64,000 nucleotides of DNA from Pontederia crassipes (GCA_030549335.1 CM060196.1:25006501-25070500); one strand, 5' to 3'; positions 22,822 through 35,999 are shown, counted from the first letter of the stretch. The notes: a model not told the origin generated them from the letters alone. Made by a program: numbers and translations.

Positions 22822-24682
22822 GTAAGCTTAATTATTCTGATTAGTTCGTTTCTAAACTATTTTGTCTCCATTTTTAAGTTCATAAATTGATCCATAGAAA
22901 CCGGGTATTTCTTTTCTTATTTGATGTTCTTTGAGTTAGATGCATAGATATAATATATATCTCACATTGCTCCTTTACTTTCAATCAGAAGGCACAACGT
23001 GGAGAAGTTTTTATTACTGGATGAACCTTCTGTCTTTTTCACCACAATGCTGACATTGAGTAGTTACTGATGAAACAGAAATTTATGTTATATGTACAGA
23101 AAATGAATCTTTTATTTGTAGGTCCCAAGTTGAAATATATCAGAAATATATGGTTCCCCATAGTAAAGAAGTTCATGCTATGCATGTTCAAACTTCAAAT
23201 TGTTACTTTTGACCTTTATTGCATGTTGGTTCAATGCAAGGATTGATAGCTAGTAGATAACCTTGCATGAATCTTGTAAGGAACAGTTTAATGTAGCTAT
23301 CCGATAGGAAACAAATCAACTTATAGGTGAAATGTCAAATATTCGATATACTTGTTAGTTAGTTAATTTTGTTTCAGAGATTGGAAAAAAAACTTCAAGC
23401 AAAATTTGGTGGGCACAACTAGATGTTCTGTCCTAGCGTCGACGGGAGTTAGTAGCCCGGATTCGATTTCTCAAGTCACCACTTGACCAGAGAATTTTAT
23501 TCTGACTTTAAATTAGTCTTGATAGTAGCTCTGGATATCGAATGTCCAAGTGAGTATATTAAAAAATTTAAAAAACTCCAAGAAGGTTTACATTGACAGA
23601 ATGTAATTTATTCTCCCCGTTTCGCATCTCTACGATTAAATCATTGTGAATTTCAACTGCAACCAAGAACTCAATAATCCTGCAATGATTATAGTGGGGC
23701 CCAACATCTTAAAACATACTTGTTTGGCTGAAATTTCAGGAATAAGGCCTTAATCTTGCGCTGATTCGCATGTCAAACGAGTCCTTGGTGTTCACAAAAT
23801 TAAGATTATAGATATGCTTTTGTCTGACGACTTTTAGGATATGATGCTTCTTTTTTTAATTAATATAATCTTAAACTTGATTTATTATCATTTGTATACT
23901 TTTTTCAATGTGAAATGACTTTTCTTTAATTCTTTTATGTCTATAGGGCAGCTGAATTCCAGAAAGTAGACAAGAGATATCCCAGAACGAACCTCCATGC
24001 CATCAATTCAAGAGAATGGAAGTGCTGAACAATTTAACATAATGTCTGACCTCATAGTTGTGGGCATTTATGATGACACAGGTTTTAAATGTTGATCTGT
24101 GAATTTGTTCGTGTCCTCAACTTTTTATAGTTTAATCTTTACATGTACTCAAAGTTTAAGGTTTTTTCACCAATCAGAATTAATAAAGATCATGAACTAA
24201 AAAGGATCCCATTCAAAATTTCCTCATATTTTGCTGTCATTATATTCGCTAATTTCTGCACAAGGAATGCATGACTAACTAAGATTGTGAATTGTTTCTT
24301 ATATAATCTATAAGAAATGAAATATATGTTTCAGCAACATGTTATTAATTAGCACCACAGTTTGATGCATGTGAGAGCAGAGTTCCTTTGCATTCATAAG
24401 ATAACATAAGATAAATAGTAATATCTTGAAAGAAAATAAAGAAATTAAAAGATAACATTGTTTTCCCCGTCTTTTCTTCCATCCATCATGTTTCTGCTAT
24501 AACTAACACGTCTCAACATGGCTAGTGATAATGTGTTCATTTGTTATCATGTGTGTATATGTATTGCCAACAACAGCTACATATATATGTAATAATGTAA
24601 AGAGAAGAACACTGAAATCCCATGAATGGATATATATGGAGATCCAAGCTCCAGCAGGCAATTGCTTATAGGATAAGGAAAA

Positions 24683-24723
<41 letters not shown>

Positions 24724-25198
24724 CATATTTATAGCAGTTCTTCTCAACCTCCAGCCTTGTTATTAATTTTCTAGTCGCAGGTTGACCAACACAGCCAAAG
24801 AAAACAAAAACCACACACAAAGTATATGTAGGGATGACATAAGGAGCCATTTGTTTGCACATTTTTTGTGCTAATCTTGCAGTCCACAATGACCACTCTA
24901 CTCGTCTTCTTGCAATCACTTGGTTGGCTTTTTGCATGTTAACAAGTAAAAGTAGTTACATATCTGGCGAAAGAATACATGTCAAGTTTTCCTTTTTTTT
25001 CCGACGGGAATTTTTGTTTATTTAGTACTTTTTTTCTAAAATTCGAGTTATCTTCTGAATTTTAAAACATTTTGATTTGCCATTTCGAGTGTGATCCCAT
25101 TCCATAATAAAACATTGTATGACTTTCTTTTTACTAACATGAAATGTCTAGCTTTGGGTTGAGATTACAACAAAATCAATTGCAATTAAGGATTCAAC
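22822..25198. other. Gene-free region, possible SINE-like fragment
   Basis: No supported gene. At about 23400-23620, GTAGCCCGGATTCGATTTCTC resembles a Pol III B-box region, and the stretch ends in an AAAAAATTTAAAAAA tail, so a decayed SINE is possible. A CT microsatellite lies at 24684-24714. Confidence 0.3.
24684..24714. repeat. (CT)n microsatellite
   Basis: About 15 CT units followed by TTCTCTC. Confidence 0.9.
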
Positions 25199-25510
25199 CA
25201 CTATAACATTTTTAAGGATTTCTACGGCTAAATCCATATGAAATTCCGTGCAATTCGTTGGAGAATCTATTTTTCGACAAAAAATGCTTATTTGTAGTAT
25301 TTTTTTATGTGCGCATAAAAATTATTGATATCTTCGACGGATAATGCCGTCGCAAAGATGCCCTCGAAAATTTTGACGAAAAACTTTCGTCGGAAGTTCT
25401 GAAGGATGGGTGCCTTCGGAAGTTCTGATGGGTGTCTCTGACGAGTGCATATCCATCGAAAGTTCCGACTGATAGTACTCATTGGAACTTCCGAAGGCTT
25501 ACTACCTTAG
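25199..25510 (+). mobile_element. CACTA-like transposon end
   Basis: CACTATAACATTTTTAAGG at 25199 resembles CACTA (En/Spm) termini. Downstream are subterminal-type repeats: TTCGACGGATAATGCCGTCG, TTTCGTCGGAAGTTC, then several GGAAGTTC/GAACTTCC words in both orientations. No transposase and no partner end were found. Confidence 0.4.
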
Positions 25511-26072
25511 TATTCATGTTCACTGATACATAGTCATTTGTTCACGTTCATGTTTATAAGGACAAAGTGTAGGATCGAAAGCACTAAGAGGGGGAGGGAG
25601 AGGTGAATTGGTGTTTAAAAATCTTTTCGCAAAATCACTTTTAGAAAATCAATAAAATTGATCACAAACAAATAACAACAAAGAGCGAGTAAGAGAGCAA
25701 ATACAGAGAAACACAATATATTGATGAGGTTCGGCTTCAACTCTTTGGCCATCGTCCCGTATCGACTTCTTGACCTCGAGACCGTCGAAGATTCACTATT
25801 TTTCTCTTTTCTTGTAAGAAGAGAATAACCCTCTTTATATCACACGTCTTTTTCTCCACTCAAGAGGCAAGACACACATCTTTTATAACGAGTTTTTAAT
25901 CTCACTAAATCAAAGAACAATGATTTTCTCTAACTCTCTTATTTTATAAAACTTTCTCACACTCAAAACTTAGAAAAGAAAGGAAAGAATTTACAAATTT
26001 TGGCTCAAGAACTTGAAAGGAACTTTTAATGATCTTACTTGCTTGGATGATTTTTTTTCAGGCTTTGACTCT

Positions 26073-26082
26073 CCTTTTATAG
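26073..26082 (-). promoter_or_regulatory. LTR TATA-like box (copy C)
   Basis: Minus-strand AGAAGCCTATAAAAGGAG, the same block as AGAAGCCTATAAAAAGGCA in copy A, about 85 bp downstream of the word array. Confidence 0.5.
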
Positions 26083-26166
26083 GCTTCTACAAGTAGAAAT
26101 TTCGTCCAAAAATTCTTTCATAATTTTCTCCTTGAAAAATATCTGTTACTGTTCATCTGGCACTGT

Positions 26167-26411
26167 GATCGGTCGATCGATTTAATGATCTGACAATCGA
26201 CCGATATAGTCTCGAGATTTCTTGAATGTGCTCTTCTATTGGTCGGTCGACCGGTGTAGCGACCGAAACATCGACCGGTATAGTCTCGACATTTCTGTAA
26301 TTCATTCTTTTATTGACTGATCGACCGGTGCAACGATCGGACCATCGATCGATACACTCTCGACATTTCTTCCGCCTCATATCAATAGACCGATTTTGAA
26401 AAATCGATCGT
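26167..26411. repeat. Degenerate palindromic word array in LTR copy C
   Basis: Repeated GGTCGATCGA, GGTCGGTCGACCGGT, ATCGACCGGTATAG and ATCGATCGATACA words. TAGTCTCGA / CTCTCGACATTTCT phrases act as spacers at roughly 80-bp intervals. Confidence 0.7.
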
Positions 26412-26595
26412 GTGCTGAATTTTTATTTTTAAGATTCAATTTAACGATTTCTTCTGTGAATGAGATCATATCAATTATACATCTGCATTATAATCACTTA
26501 AGCATAGATTAATAACTTTTATGTCTAATTTAATTTATTATCATCAAAATATAAGATTCAATAATCTCTCATTTTTTATGATGACAAACTACTTG

Positions 26596-27308
26596 AACGA
26601 TAGAGAGAGAGAGAAAAAAAGAATTATAAGTATAGAGAGTAAGTAGTAAGTAAGCTCTCCCTACATTCATGCATATTTTCATTTTCTCCTCCTAAATAAG
26701 TGGCATTTTATATTGTCATAATAATATAATACAATGTAATGTGAACATATGACATCAACAAGGCACAACATAAATATGAAATCAAATGTATTATTAAGAG
26801 ATTATAAAAGTATTATTAAGATAAGTCTTGGTAATATTAGTATTATTATATATAGCTATTATTAAGGTAACTTTTGGTAGTAATAGGATACACCTCTTAG
26901 GATACATAGATAGATTAAGATCAGTGTTTATATATAAATTAAGGATCGGTAATATTATTTGTATTATGATTATGATTAAGATTATCATGTTTAGGATAAG
27001 AAGTTAACATATATTAATTTTATTAAATTTTATCTAGATTACGTTCCAATTTTGAGGACAAAATAATATTAATTTTTTAGATGACACATGTCACAATGGC
27101 ATAATGCCACTTGTCATGCTCGGTGTTTTTAACTCATCTCCTTATATATATGGATATAAATAATAAAAATAAATAAAATAAACAATAATATTCAGATTAT
27201 GATTAAAATTTTAAATAGATTAGGAATAGTTTGAGTAAACTTAAGACAATTAATTCCTTTTTTTTAAGACAAGTAATCTAACCGTATTTTTAGACTTTCT
27301 CTCCCATT

Positions 27309-27366
<58 letters not shown>

Positions 27367-28059
27367 AAGAGAGGTAAAAGCATAGAGTATATTATCAATG
27401 CTAATCACACTATTTACTTTCAATTTATAGACTTTCTCTCTCATTCAATTTTAGAGATAAAATTTACTAACAATTAGTTATGTTGATGACTCAAAGTTAA
27501 CATATATAGTGCGTATTTATATATTAGGATTATATTATCAATGCTAATATGATTAGAATTAGTTATGTTTAGAACACAAAGTTAACCTATATAATTTTAT
27601 AAATAATATTAATTTTTTTATTAAAATGACATGTGTTATTATGGTACACTGCCACTTTTCATGCTCTTATATTTTATGTTTTATCTTTGCTTATATAATA
27701 TTAATTATAATAAATAAATAAAATATGAGACCTCAAAATTATTGGAGGCCTTGTGTGGCTTGGCCTTGATGACGTGACACATGTGAGAGAACTAATAAAG
27801 ATGGAAGCTAATGCAGCAAAGGCAAACACACTTCATTCTGTAATTTAATTGATTACATAGCAAAAAAGATATGAAATACGATTTTAACACAGTAACACTT
27901 GGTCCATTAAAGCTGGATTACTAAAAGAAAACGTGATATTAATTTTCGAGAAAGTGACAAAAAAATTACACGAAAAAAAATATAAACGATTCAGCAAAGC
28001 CCATTAGTTATTTCATCTGGCCCATTAGGGCTCAGATAACCCATTTCCGACTAAAATTC

Positions 28060-28062
<3 letters not shown>
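26596..28062. other. AT-rich gene-free region
   Basis: No supported gene. Two segments, about 26990-27150 and 27550-27690, share AAGTTAAC(A/C)TATAT, AATATTAATTTTTT and GACATGTG/CACATGTC words, which suggests an old duplicated repeat. Confidence 0.35.
27310..27366. repeat. Compound (AT)n(GT)n microsatellite
   Basis: About 18 AT units followed by about 10 TG units. Confidence 0.9.

Positions 28063-28111
<49 letters not shown>
28063..28111. repeat. (AT)n microsatellite
   Basis: About 24 AT units, about 75 bp before the putative left end of the Mutator-like complex. Confidence 0.9.
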
Positions 28112-28112
<1 letters not shown>

Positions 28113-29117
28113 CAACTAAAAATAGGGCTTCCATCCTCCCGTTCCTCTTTCGAATTACGAACTCCAAAAACATCCCCATTATAAATCGGATATAATGCCC
28201 ATCCTACCAAGTTATATGGTAGGATGGTCATACCATATTACCTGCGTCGTTCGATTGATCGACGTCAGGGGAGAGAAGCTTGCTTTTGCGCGTCGGTTCA
28301 CCATGATCAGTCCAGTTCACTCGTCATCTTCTGTCCGATTCGTGTTCATTTCAGTTTGGTTTTACCCATCCGACCACACAGCGCAGATGGGGCTCTAGGT
28401 CATGACTGTAATAGATTTGTTTGCAGCAGTGACGGCGATCGGCGTTCCGGGTCTTCAAACGGCAGTGGCGATCCATATTCGGCTATCCGAACGATGGCGA
28501 AGTCGCATATAGGCGATCCGTTGCTCCGAACGTTCACGATCGGACTCTAGGGCACAGGTTGCGTAGGTTCTCGATACCTACCAAGGCAGCGGTGATGGCG
28601 ATCCGACGATTGGCGGCAGTTACATCGACGACAAAGGTTAGTTGCAGAGAATTCGTCGATTTTACCTCTCGAATCTGATGGCATGATGTGTTTAATTTTT
28701 CTTCTGCCCTTGTGATCTCATCTATCCGGCACTGTCTAAACTTGTTCTCGTCGACGGAGCTTCTTCTGCCCTTGACATCTCATATCGCCTTGGCCGCAAT
28801 ATCTACAGAGCTACCGCATCAACTTACCTAGTCGCTAAAGTTTCATCGCCGACGAGAGGAGTAAGAACAAAGATCTTTTAATCTTCTCAGTGCATGCCGA
28901 ATGATTAGTTACTCCAATTTTGTGCATGCCGCGTGAGAATGAGGTTCTAATGTGTTCTAATGACATAGATTAACTTCGCATGCAGAATGACATTTAGGTA
29001 CTTGTTCAAGTTTGTTCTCACAATGCATAAATTAACTTATGACATTTAGGTACTCACATTGCATGCTGAAATATGGACTTTATCTTATAATCTTGTTAAT
29101 CTTATGTTAAGGTTCAT

Positions 29118-30077
29118 ATGGAGATGGAAACAGAAATTACTATTGAAAATTTTAATGTGGAAGAAGGAATTACTGTTGAAGAAGGAACTAATAGCATGGA
29201 GGTTGATTACGTTAAATCTTATGAAGTACCTAAGCCATATGTTAGGATGATATTTGACAGCGATGATGAAGCGTACAAGTATTATAACATGTATGTCAAA
29301 CTAGTTGGCTTTTTTATTAGAAAGCAAGCTTCACACAAGTCTAAAGCTACGGGAAATGTTATTAATAGAACTTTTGTGTGTTCTAAAGAAGGGCATAAAA
29401 GAGTGAAGGAAGGGACCGAAAAAGAATTTAAGCAAAGAAGAGAAGTCATGGACGACTGTCTTGCCCATATATATGTTGCTTTACGAAAGGATGAAAAATG
29501 AGAGATTAAAAAATTTGTAGAAGAACATAGTCACCCTTTAACAACGCCGTCGAAAGTGAAATACTTACGTTCACAAAAATAATTTCGGACCACTTCGAAG
29601 GAAGCAATAGTTAATTTACATGAATTCGGTATGGGTCCATCGAAAATAGCTAGAGCACTTAATATGTCTGGCGAACCACTCATAACAGCTCAAAATTGTA
29701 TTGATCATTTGAAAAGAAGAAGAAAAGGGAATTTCAATAGTGAATGTTTGAGTATCATATTTATTTTCCAAAGTAAGACAACTGTTGACCCGGACTTCTT
29801 CCATACATGGGAGTTGGATGCAGATGGTACTGTTTTGAATTTCTTTTGGGCTGATGGAAGGTCAAGAGATAGTTATTTAATGTTTGACGATACTGTTGTT
29901 TTTGATACAACATATAGGACAAATAATTTTAGAATGCCATTTGCTCCTTTTACTGGAGTAAATCATCACAGAAGGTCGTATTTATTTGGATGTGCTTTAC
30001 TTGCATATGAGACAGAAGAGACTTTCGTATGGCTATTTGAAAGATGGTCTGAATGCATGTATGGAAAGCTTCATCCA
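29118..30077 (+). pseudogene. FAR1/FRS-like MULE transposase relic (left copy)
   Basis: One frame reads through two in-frame stops (TGA at 29499, TAA at about 29580). Near the start is the FAR1 DNA-binding block (GMIFDS-type: VRMIFDSDDEAYKYYNMYVK, then RTFVCSKEGHK). Further on are the transposase core phrases FFWADGRSRDSY, VVFDTTYRTN and PFAPFTGVNHH, then FVWLFERW. FDTTYR holds the first catalytic Asp of the MULE DDE domain. The frame breaks off just after YGKLHP, before the second Asp (TDQ block), so the enzyme cannot be active. Arabidopsis FAR1/FHY3 are domesticated relatives; this copy looks like transposon, not host gene. Confidence 0.8.
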
Positions 30078-30128
30078 GGCGATCCAAGTCGTAGAAAATC
30101 CACGGATATGTAGCGCATGCCATAAGGA

Positions 30129-31880
30129 CTAAGATACTGGATCATAGGCTTTGGAGAAATTGACCTTCCATAAGAAGGCGTGAGAGGCGGTCCTCCATTG
30201 AGCAACAATCTCTGTTGCGATGGTGTAACTATCGGTGATGGATCTACTATGTATGAAAATTGATTGTGCGGGATGGAGTACTGGGAGAACCTCACGAAGC
30301 CGATTCGCCAGTACCCGAGCCACCAGGAGATAGATGGTATTGGATAAGGCGATCGGGCGGAAGTCCTCATCCCGCTCCGCTAGAGTGCGCTTAGGAAGTA
30401 GAAACAATAGGAACCGGTTGAGGCGCTCAAAACCTCGATTCCTGTCGGCAAACTTCCAAACTACTGCAACAACATCCTTTCGCACCAAAGACCAAAGTTC
30501 TATGTAGAAAAAGACTGGGAATCCATCAGGACTAGGGGCCATCTCGCTATTGAGGTCCCGAAGGGCCTCAAAAATCTCATCCTCCATGATCGACTGATCT
30601 AGCGATGACGACTGAGTGTCAGTGAGCCTGGGGATATCGCTAGGGTCCCACCGCTAGGGGCCAAGTGGCTATCGTCGAGAGGTGGCACGGAAATAAGAAG
30701 TGATAGACTCCTCGATGCTCCGATGGTCGGTGATCCGCTGCCCCTGAATGACTAACTTCTCGATCCTATTAGCCCTCCGTCGAGACTAGCATATAGATGG
30801 AAAAACCTAGTGTTGGCATCGTCCTCCAGAAGCCAAGTCTGTTGGAAGCGCTGCCTCCACTGAGTTTCCATTATCCGATCCTCCATCTAAATAGTCTCCT
30901 ATGCACGTCTCCGCTCAACTACCTCAGAGTCCGTGAGATGGCGGGAGTCCTCCGTGCGATCCAGTCGAGCAATGATCCCAAGGGCGTCTATCCTGCAACG
31001 AGCCCGATCCTCACGAATCTGTCGACGATGCTGGCAGAGGAAGGATCGCAGGCTGGATAGGCGGGTCACAAGAGTCTTGGCCGCGAAGTCAGAAGGCGCC
31101 ACCCTACGCCATTGGTTCGCAATTAACTGCCGAAAGCCATCCTCCAGAAGCCATGAACGCTCAAAGCGGAAAAGGGAGCGCTGAGCTTGATCGTTGTTGG
31201 ACCTCCACAGAAGAGGAGTTGGTCCAAGAACGATCGATCAAGAGCTTGGACATCCGCCAGCTGATGTGCCTCTGCAAGCTCCAGTGAACCAAGAAAAGAA
31301 GATGGAGCAGCAGAGCTGCGCCATGTGAATCTACAGTTGGTGGCCCGAAAATCGACCAACGACTGCGAATCAATGAAGTCGCGAAACTACTCTACACCAC
31401 TATCCCTCCCTCCGCGCTTGATGGGCCCGTCCTCCATGTCAAGGGTGACATTAAAGTCCTCACCAATCAGCCATTGGGCCTCTGAGAGGTGGGCACGTGC
31501 CTCCTGGAGCTCCACCCATAAGGTGCTGTGCAAAGATGCTGAGCAAGGGCCGTAGACACAAGAGATAAGATAGTCAGTGCCGTCATCCAATCTCCGAAAG
31601 TGAGCCGTCATCGAGAATCTAGCTGTCCAAGAGTCAATAAGTGATAGAAGATCCGGCCTCCAGCCAATAATGCAACCTTTAGACTGCCCAACTGCATGTA
31701 GCGAGAGATGCTCCGATATGCGAGAGTCCAAATCTGGGCCCACATCCCCAAACTGCAATTTGTCAATTTGGTCTCCCGAAGGAGGGCAACATTCACCTCC
31801 CACTCTCTAAGGTAGTGGCCCAAGGTTCGCCGCCTCGCGGGGTCGCCTAGTCCCCGTACATTCCATGTCAGAACCTTCAT
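30129..31880 (-). pseudogene. LINE ORF2 relic: endonuclease and partial reverse transcriptase
   Basis: It starts MKVLTWNVRGLGDPARRR, the typical APE-type endonuclease N terminus of plant L1 LINEs. A frame change leads to LIGEDFNVTLDMEDG (the catalytic GDFN block), then FRDFIDSQSLVD and the CRFTW block. The RT part has DLNSEMAPSPDGFPVFFY (usually K.PGPDGF), LLPKRTLAERDEDFRPIALS (FRPISL block) and VLANRLREVLPVLHPAQS. Several frameshifts and stops are present. The RT palm with YxDD is missing, so it is dead. Confidence 0.75.
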
Positions 31881-33190
31881 CGGGGCACTGAGTCACTCCC
31901 CTGGCTGAGTGGTCCTCCAACCACCTCGGATCGAAGTCGAGTCTGGCGACGTGTGTGGCGAAGCCCAGCTGTGTCTGCCACAAGATGAGCCTCATCGTCA
32001 TAGACTGACAATAGGGTTGCAGATGACGATGATGGACCTAGGTTGCCAACCGGTGGCAACGAGGTAGAGCGCCGATGATGATGCCGGTCTCGGCTGCCGG
32101 ACTTGGAGGTCTCGTGGCAGCCCTTGTGGTGGTCGGTGTTCGGCGAACCCGGCGTCTCCAGCCTCAACGTTAGAAGCGGGGTTGAGTCCGGAGGTAAGCA
32201 AGGTGGCGGCAAATTGGAGGTAGCAGTGGCACATCTGCGCCTGCAACGATAGTGATGAGTTGGCAGCCCGGAGGAGGGTTGTCCCAACAGTGGAGATGCT
32301 GGAGTGGTATCTAGGCCTTGCATCATCCCCTCTACTTGGAGTTCACGGCCGTGCCGTAGGGGGGTCCCTGGGGTAGTTTCACGCCCGTGCCATGCTTCTC
32401 CAGTGTTGGTGTCATGGCCGTGCCGTGCATCATTGGTGACCAGGCCGTAGTCCAAAGCTGTGTCATGGCCGTTCTCCATCCCTTCACGATCGTGTCGCGT
32501 ATCCACAGTGGTAGTGGCACGGTTGTGACCGATCAACAAAATGCCTTCCAAGGTACTGTCATGACCATTCCTTGTCCTTTCAAGGTCGTGTCCCACATTT
32601 TGCCCGTGCGATGAGCTATTGCTGGCAGTTCGTTCGTGCAGTGTTCCCCCTCCCCTACCTTTACGACTGGGCGACACCCCATGACGCTCGTGCAGGGTCA
32701 TACTTGCAGTACGGACACCGTCTTCACTCACTGCCTTGTCATCTGTAACGGCTGCATTGATTGCTGGCCAGCAGCGACCTCAGCCCAAGAAGCAGCACGT
32801 CGGATGAATTGAAGGTGTATCATGAAGCTGTAATCACCGACCGTGAGGACGAGGGACGCCGGCAGATTGCAGCCCGGTTAGAAATTGATCTCAGCTGTCG
32901 TCATTGCCAGATCCGACGATCCAAGCGGGGGGAGAATGACGACTATGGGGGTGCCGAACTGTCTGGCAATCAATGTCACGACCTCCGCCCGTTGAAGATG
33001 AAGCGACAGGCTGTGGATGGCAATGGTTTGTCGATTCCCCGAGGGTGCGAGTGTTGCCCCATCCTCGAACTTCCATGGATGCCACTTCACCCAGGATTGG
33101 AGAGGAAGGTTTGTCGGAGTAGCCAGGAGAGCTTTTCGTTGCTGTGGTGACCTAGGGACGTCCAACCATAACCCCGTGAGACACGGCTGA
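31877..33190 (-). pseudogene. LINE ORF1 (gag-like) relic
   Basis: Upstream of ORF2 on the same strand are frames reading LWLDVPRSPQQRKALLATP...QSWVKWHPWKFEDGA, then a long low-complexity tail with repeated HGHDT/HGRETTP peptides (32731-31877). The position and the hydrophilic tail fit a plant LINE ORF1; no zinc knuckle is seen. At DNA level the tail is an array of GCCGTGCC / TCATGGCCGTGCC words (about 32340-32600), also found at 44.2-45.2 kb. Confidence 0.45.
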
Positions 33191-33206
33191 GGTGGAAAGG
33201 CGGCTA

Positions 33207-34084
<878 letters not shown>

Positions 34085-34215
34085 GCAGAGGATGAAATAG
34101 ATTCAACTTTCTATCAACAAGAAGGAATCCGAAACTAACATGAAACTAGTGCATAATTCCAGATGAAAGTTATACGACCCTTAGCACTGAGATAAACAAA
34201 GGCATGATTACAGTC

Positions 34216-34943
34216 ATCTCCATCCAATTCCCACCTATGAAAGAAGCCTGGATGAGCACTTACCTTACTTTGAAAAACATATATAATACTTAAGCATTCA
34301 TTATTGAAATTGTCTTTTCTTCTCATCCTCAAATGGTCAATACAATCTTTTGTTATGAATGGTTCATTGGACATATTAAGAGCTCTAGCTATTCTTGATA
34401 GTCCCATACCAAACTCACATAGGTTCACTATAGATTCCTTGGAAGTTGCCCTGAAATTTTTTTGTGAGCGCAAATGTTTCACTTTTGAAGGAGTTGTTAA
34501 GGAATGACTATGTTCCTCTACAAATCTTCTAATCACCCACTTTCCATCCTTTCCCAGACCAACATATAAGTGGGCCTTGTTTCAAAAACATATAAGTGGG
34601 TCTGACAATCATCTCTAGCTTCTTTTCTTTGTGTAGGCATTTTTTTTCAGTACCTTACTTCATTCTCTTATATATGCCCTTCTTTGGAACAAACAAAAGA
34701 TCGGCTAATAAAATTTCCCGTATTCTTGGACTTGTGCAAAGCTTGTTTGCTAACAGAAAAACCAACTAATTTGACATACATATTATAATATTTGTAGGCT
34801 TCCTTATCGGTGTCAAATATCATGCCAATGTATGATTTCGGTACCTCGTAATATTTCACATAATCTATGTACACTTCATCGTTATTTGATTCCTCAACAT
34901 CATCAACAATAATGTCACGAACATAGTGTGCCTCCATCTCCAT
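34216..34943 (-). pseudogene. FAR1/FRS-like MULE transposase relic (right copy)
   Basis: From ATG 34943: YYEVPKSYIGMIFDTDKEAY, SRSFVCSKEGH, then after a frame break RRFVEEHSHSLTTPSKVKHL, FGMGLSRIARALNMSNEPF and FFHRWELDGDD. It is a diverged paralogue of the left copy, with the same order and most residues shared, in the opposite orientation. It stops at the WELD block, before the catalytic core. Closer to the TIR, a 225-codon low-complexity frame (35220-35897, minus) probably belongs to the element's 5' untranslated part. Confidence 0.75.
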
Positions 34944-35844
34944 GCCCTTTTAGCTAAAAAACATGCAATTGTACTCACATAACAGGACTAAGATTTAACA
35001 AACCATATGACAACATGAACAATAATAATTCTGAAGCACGTCCTTTTCTTATTAACTAAACTAATTATCTCCAAATTAAATTATACAAATTGTCATGCGA
35101 ACGAAATAATAATTAATATGGGAGAGCTACTTTTGCACTTGTCTGCTACAATCTTAATTTCAACAACATTTCCAAACCTCAGTAGCATATCCAATACATA
35201 ATATTTCGAACAAAGAATTCTACGAACAAATACAACAAATGCTACGACAGAATAACCGAGAAGAATAGAAACATGGAGTATATTGAGTTTGGGAGGAGGG
35301 GGTGCCTGGGACGAGGGAGCAGATGAAGTTGTCAGAGTGGCCCTTGTAGTCGTGCAGAGACTTCACATTTTGGACGAGGAATGCCTGCACAACGAGAAAT
35401 GAGTACAGGAGAACAAGGATTTGGACAAGTTTTAAGATGCTGGAGGCAGCAATGGTAAATAAAAGAACCAAAACATCTGAGAGGCAACTGAAGGTGTTGT
35501 CGGATTCTTCAGTTAGGGCACGGCGAGATCGGGCGAAGGTCGGATCAGGCGACGACATTCTCGGGGCGGACGACGATATCAGCCTCGGGCAATCTCGGGC
35601 GATGACGACCTCGGGTGACGGCGACTTCAGGCGACGGCGATCTTGGCGCGAATGGTGATCTCGGCACGGACGGTGATCTCGGCGTGGATGGCGATCTCGG
35701 AGCGGATGGAGATCTCGGCGTGGACGTTGATCAACCTCGAGGGAACTAGGGCACGGGTGACTAATAGGACATTTGATCGTGTCCTTCCCCAGCTCAAAAA
35801 TCGGCTGAAATAAAATAACCAGAAAAAAACCAAAAAAAAGAAGA

Positions 35845-35906
35845 GAACCGACGGAGATCCGATGGGCGCGGATTGGGGAGGGGGTTCCTGACCCCATTAT
35901 ATCCTA
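35845..35906 (-). repeat. MULE-type terminal region (right end)
   Basis: Read inward: TAGGATATAATGGGG, CCCCCTCCCC, GCGCCCATCGGATCTCCG. The same words in the same order form both ends of the 51556-52525 element, linking the two to one superfamily. Confidence 0.6.
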
Positions 35907-35999
35907 AAAAAATAGATAACTTTTATTAATAAGCTTATTCGTGTTGTTTTGTTTCCTATCTTCATGCACAAGGCTAAGAAATAAATTAATATTTTTTAA

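Larger units (their letters stand above)
25568..26563 (-). mobile_element. 3' LTR of a Ty1/copia-like (SIRE-type) element, family 1 (copy C)
   Basis: Read on the minus strand, the LTR starts TATTGAATCTTATATTTTG at 26563 (an expected TG start with one change) and ends CTTTCGATCCTACA at 25568. Just outside its start are about 30 bp of retained internal sequence, TTTGTCATCAT...AAATGAGAGAT, which match the conserved end and polypurine tract of SIRE/Maximus elements (family knowledge). The internal region is cut off beyond about 26595. Inside are the palindromic word array (26411-26167) and a TATA-like CTATAAAAGG (26082-26073). The last part matches copies A and B. Confidence 0.7.
30115..33190 (-). 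mobile_element. L1-type LINE, antisense, 3'-truncated
   Basis: Minus-strand order is ORF1-like region (about 33190-31880), endonuclease (31880-30900) and reverse transcriptase start (about 30700-30130). It stops near the RT block KVNFSKAYD, before the YxDD motif, next to the left FAR1 relic. Losing the 3' half while keeping the 5' half is opposite to the usual 5' truncation of LINE insertions. A later deletion or rearrangement is therefore likely. Confidence 0.7.

Noticed and set aside
29118..30077. A functional FAR1/FHY3 light-signalling gene
   Set aside because: Two in-frame stops, truncation before the second catalytic Asp block, transposon neighbours and a diverged inverted partner copy all point to a MULE relic.
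35220..35897. 225-codon minus-strand frame next to the right MULE end
   Set aside because: Composition follows repeated CGAGATCGCC-type text and ends in hydrophobic low complexity; more likely the element's untranslated region than a gene.
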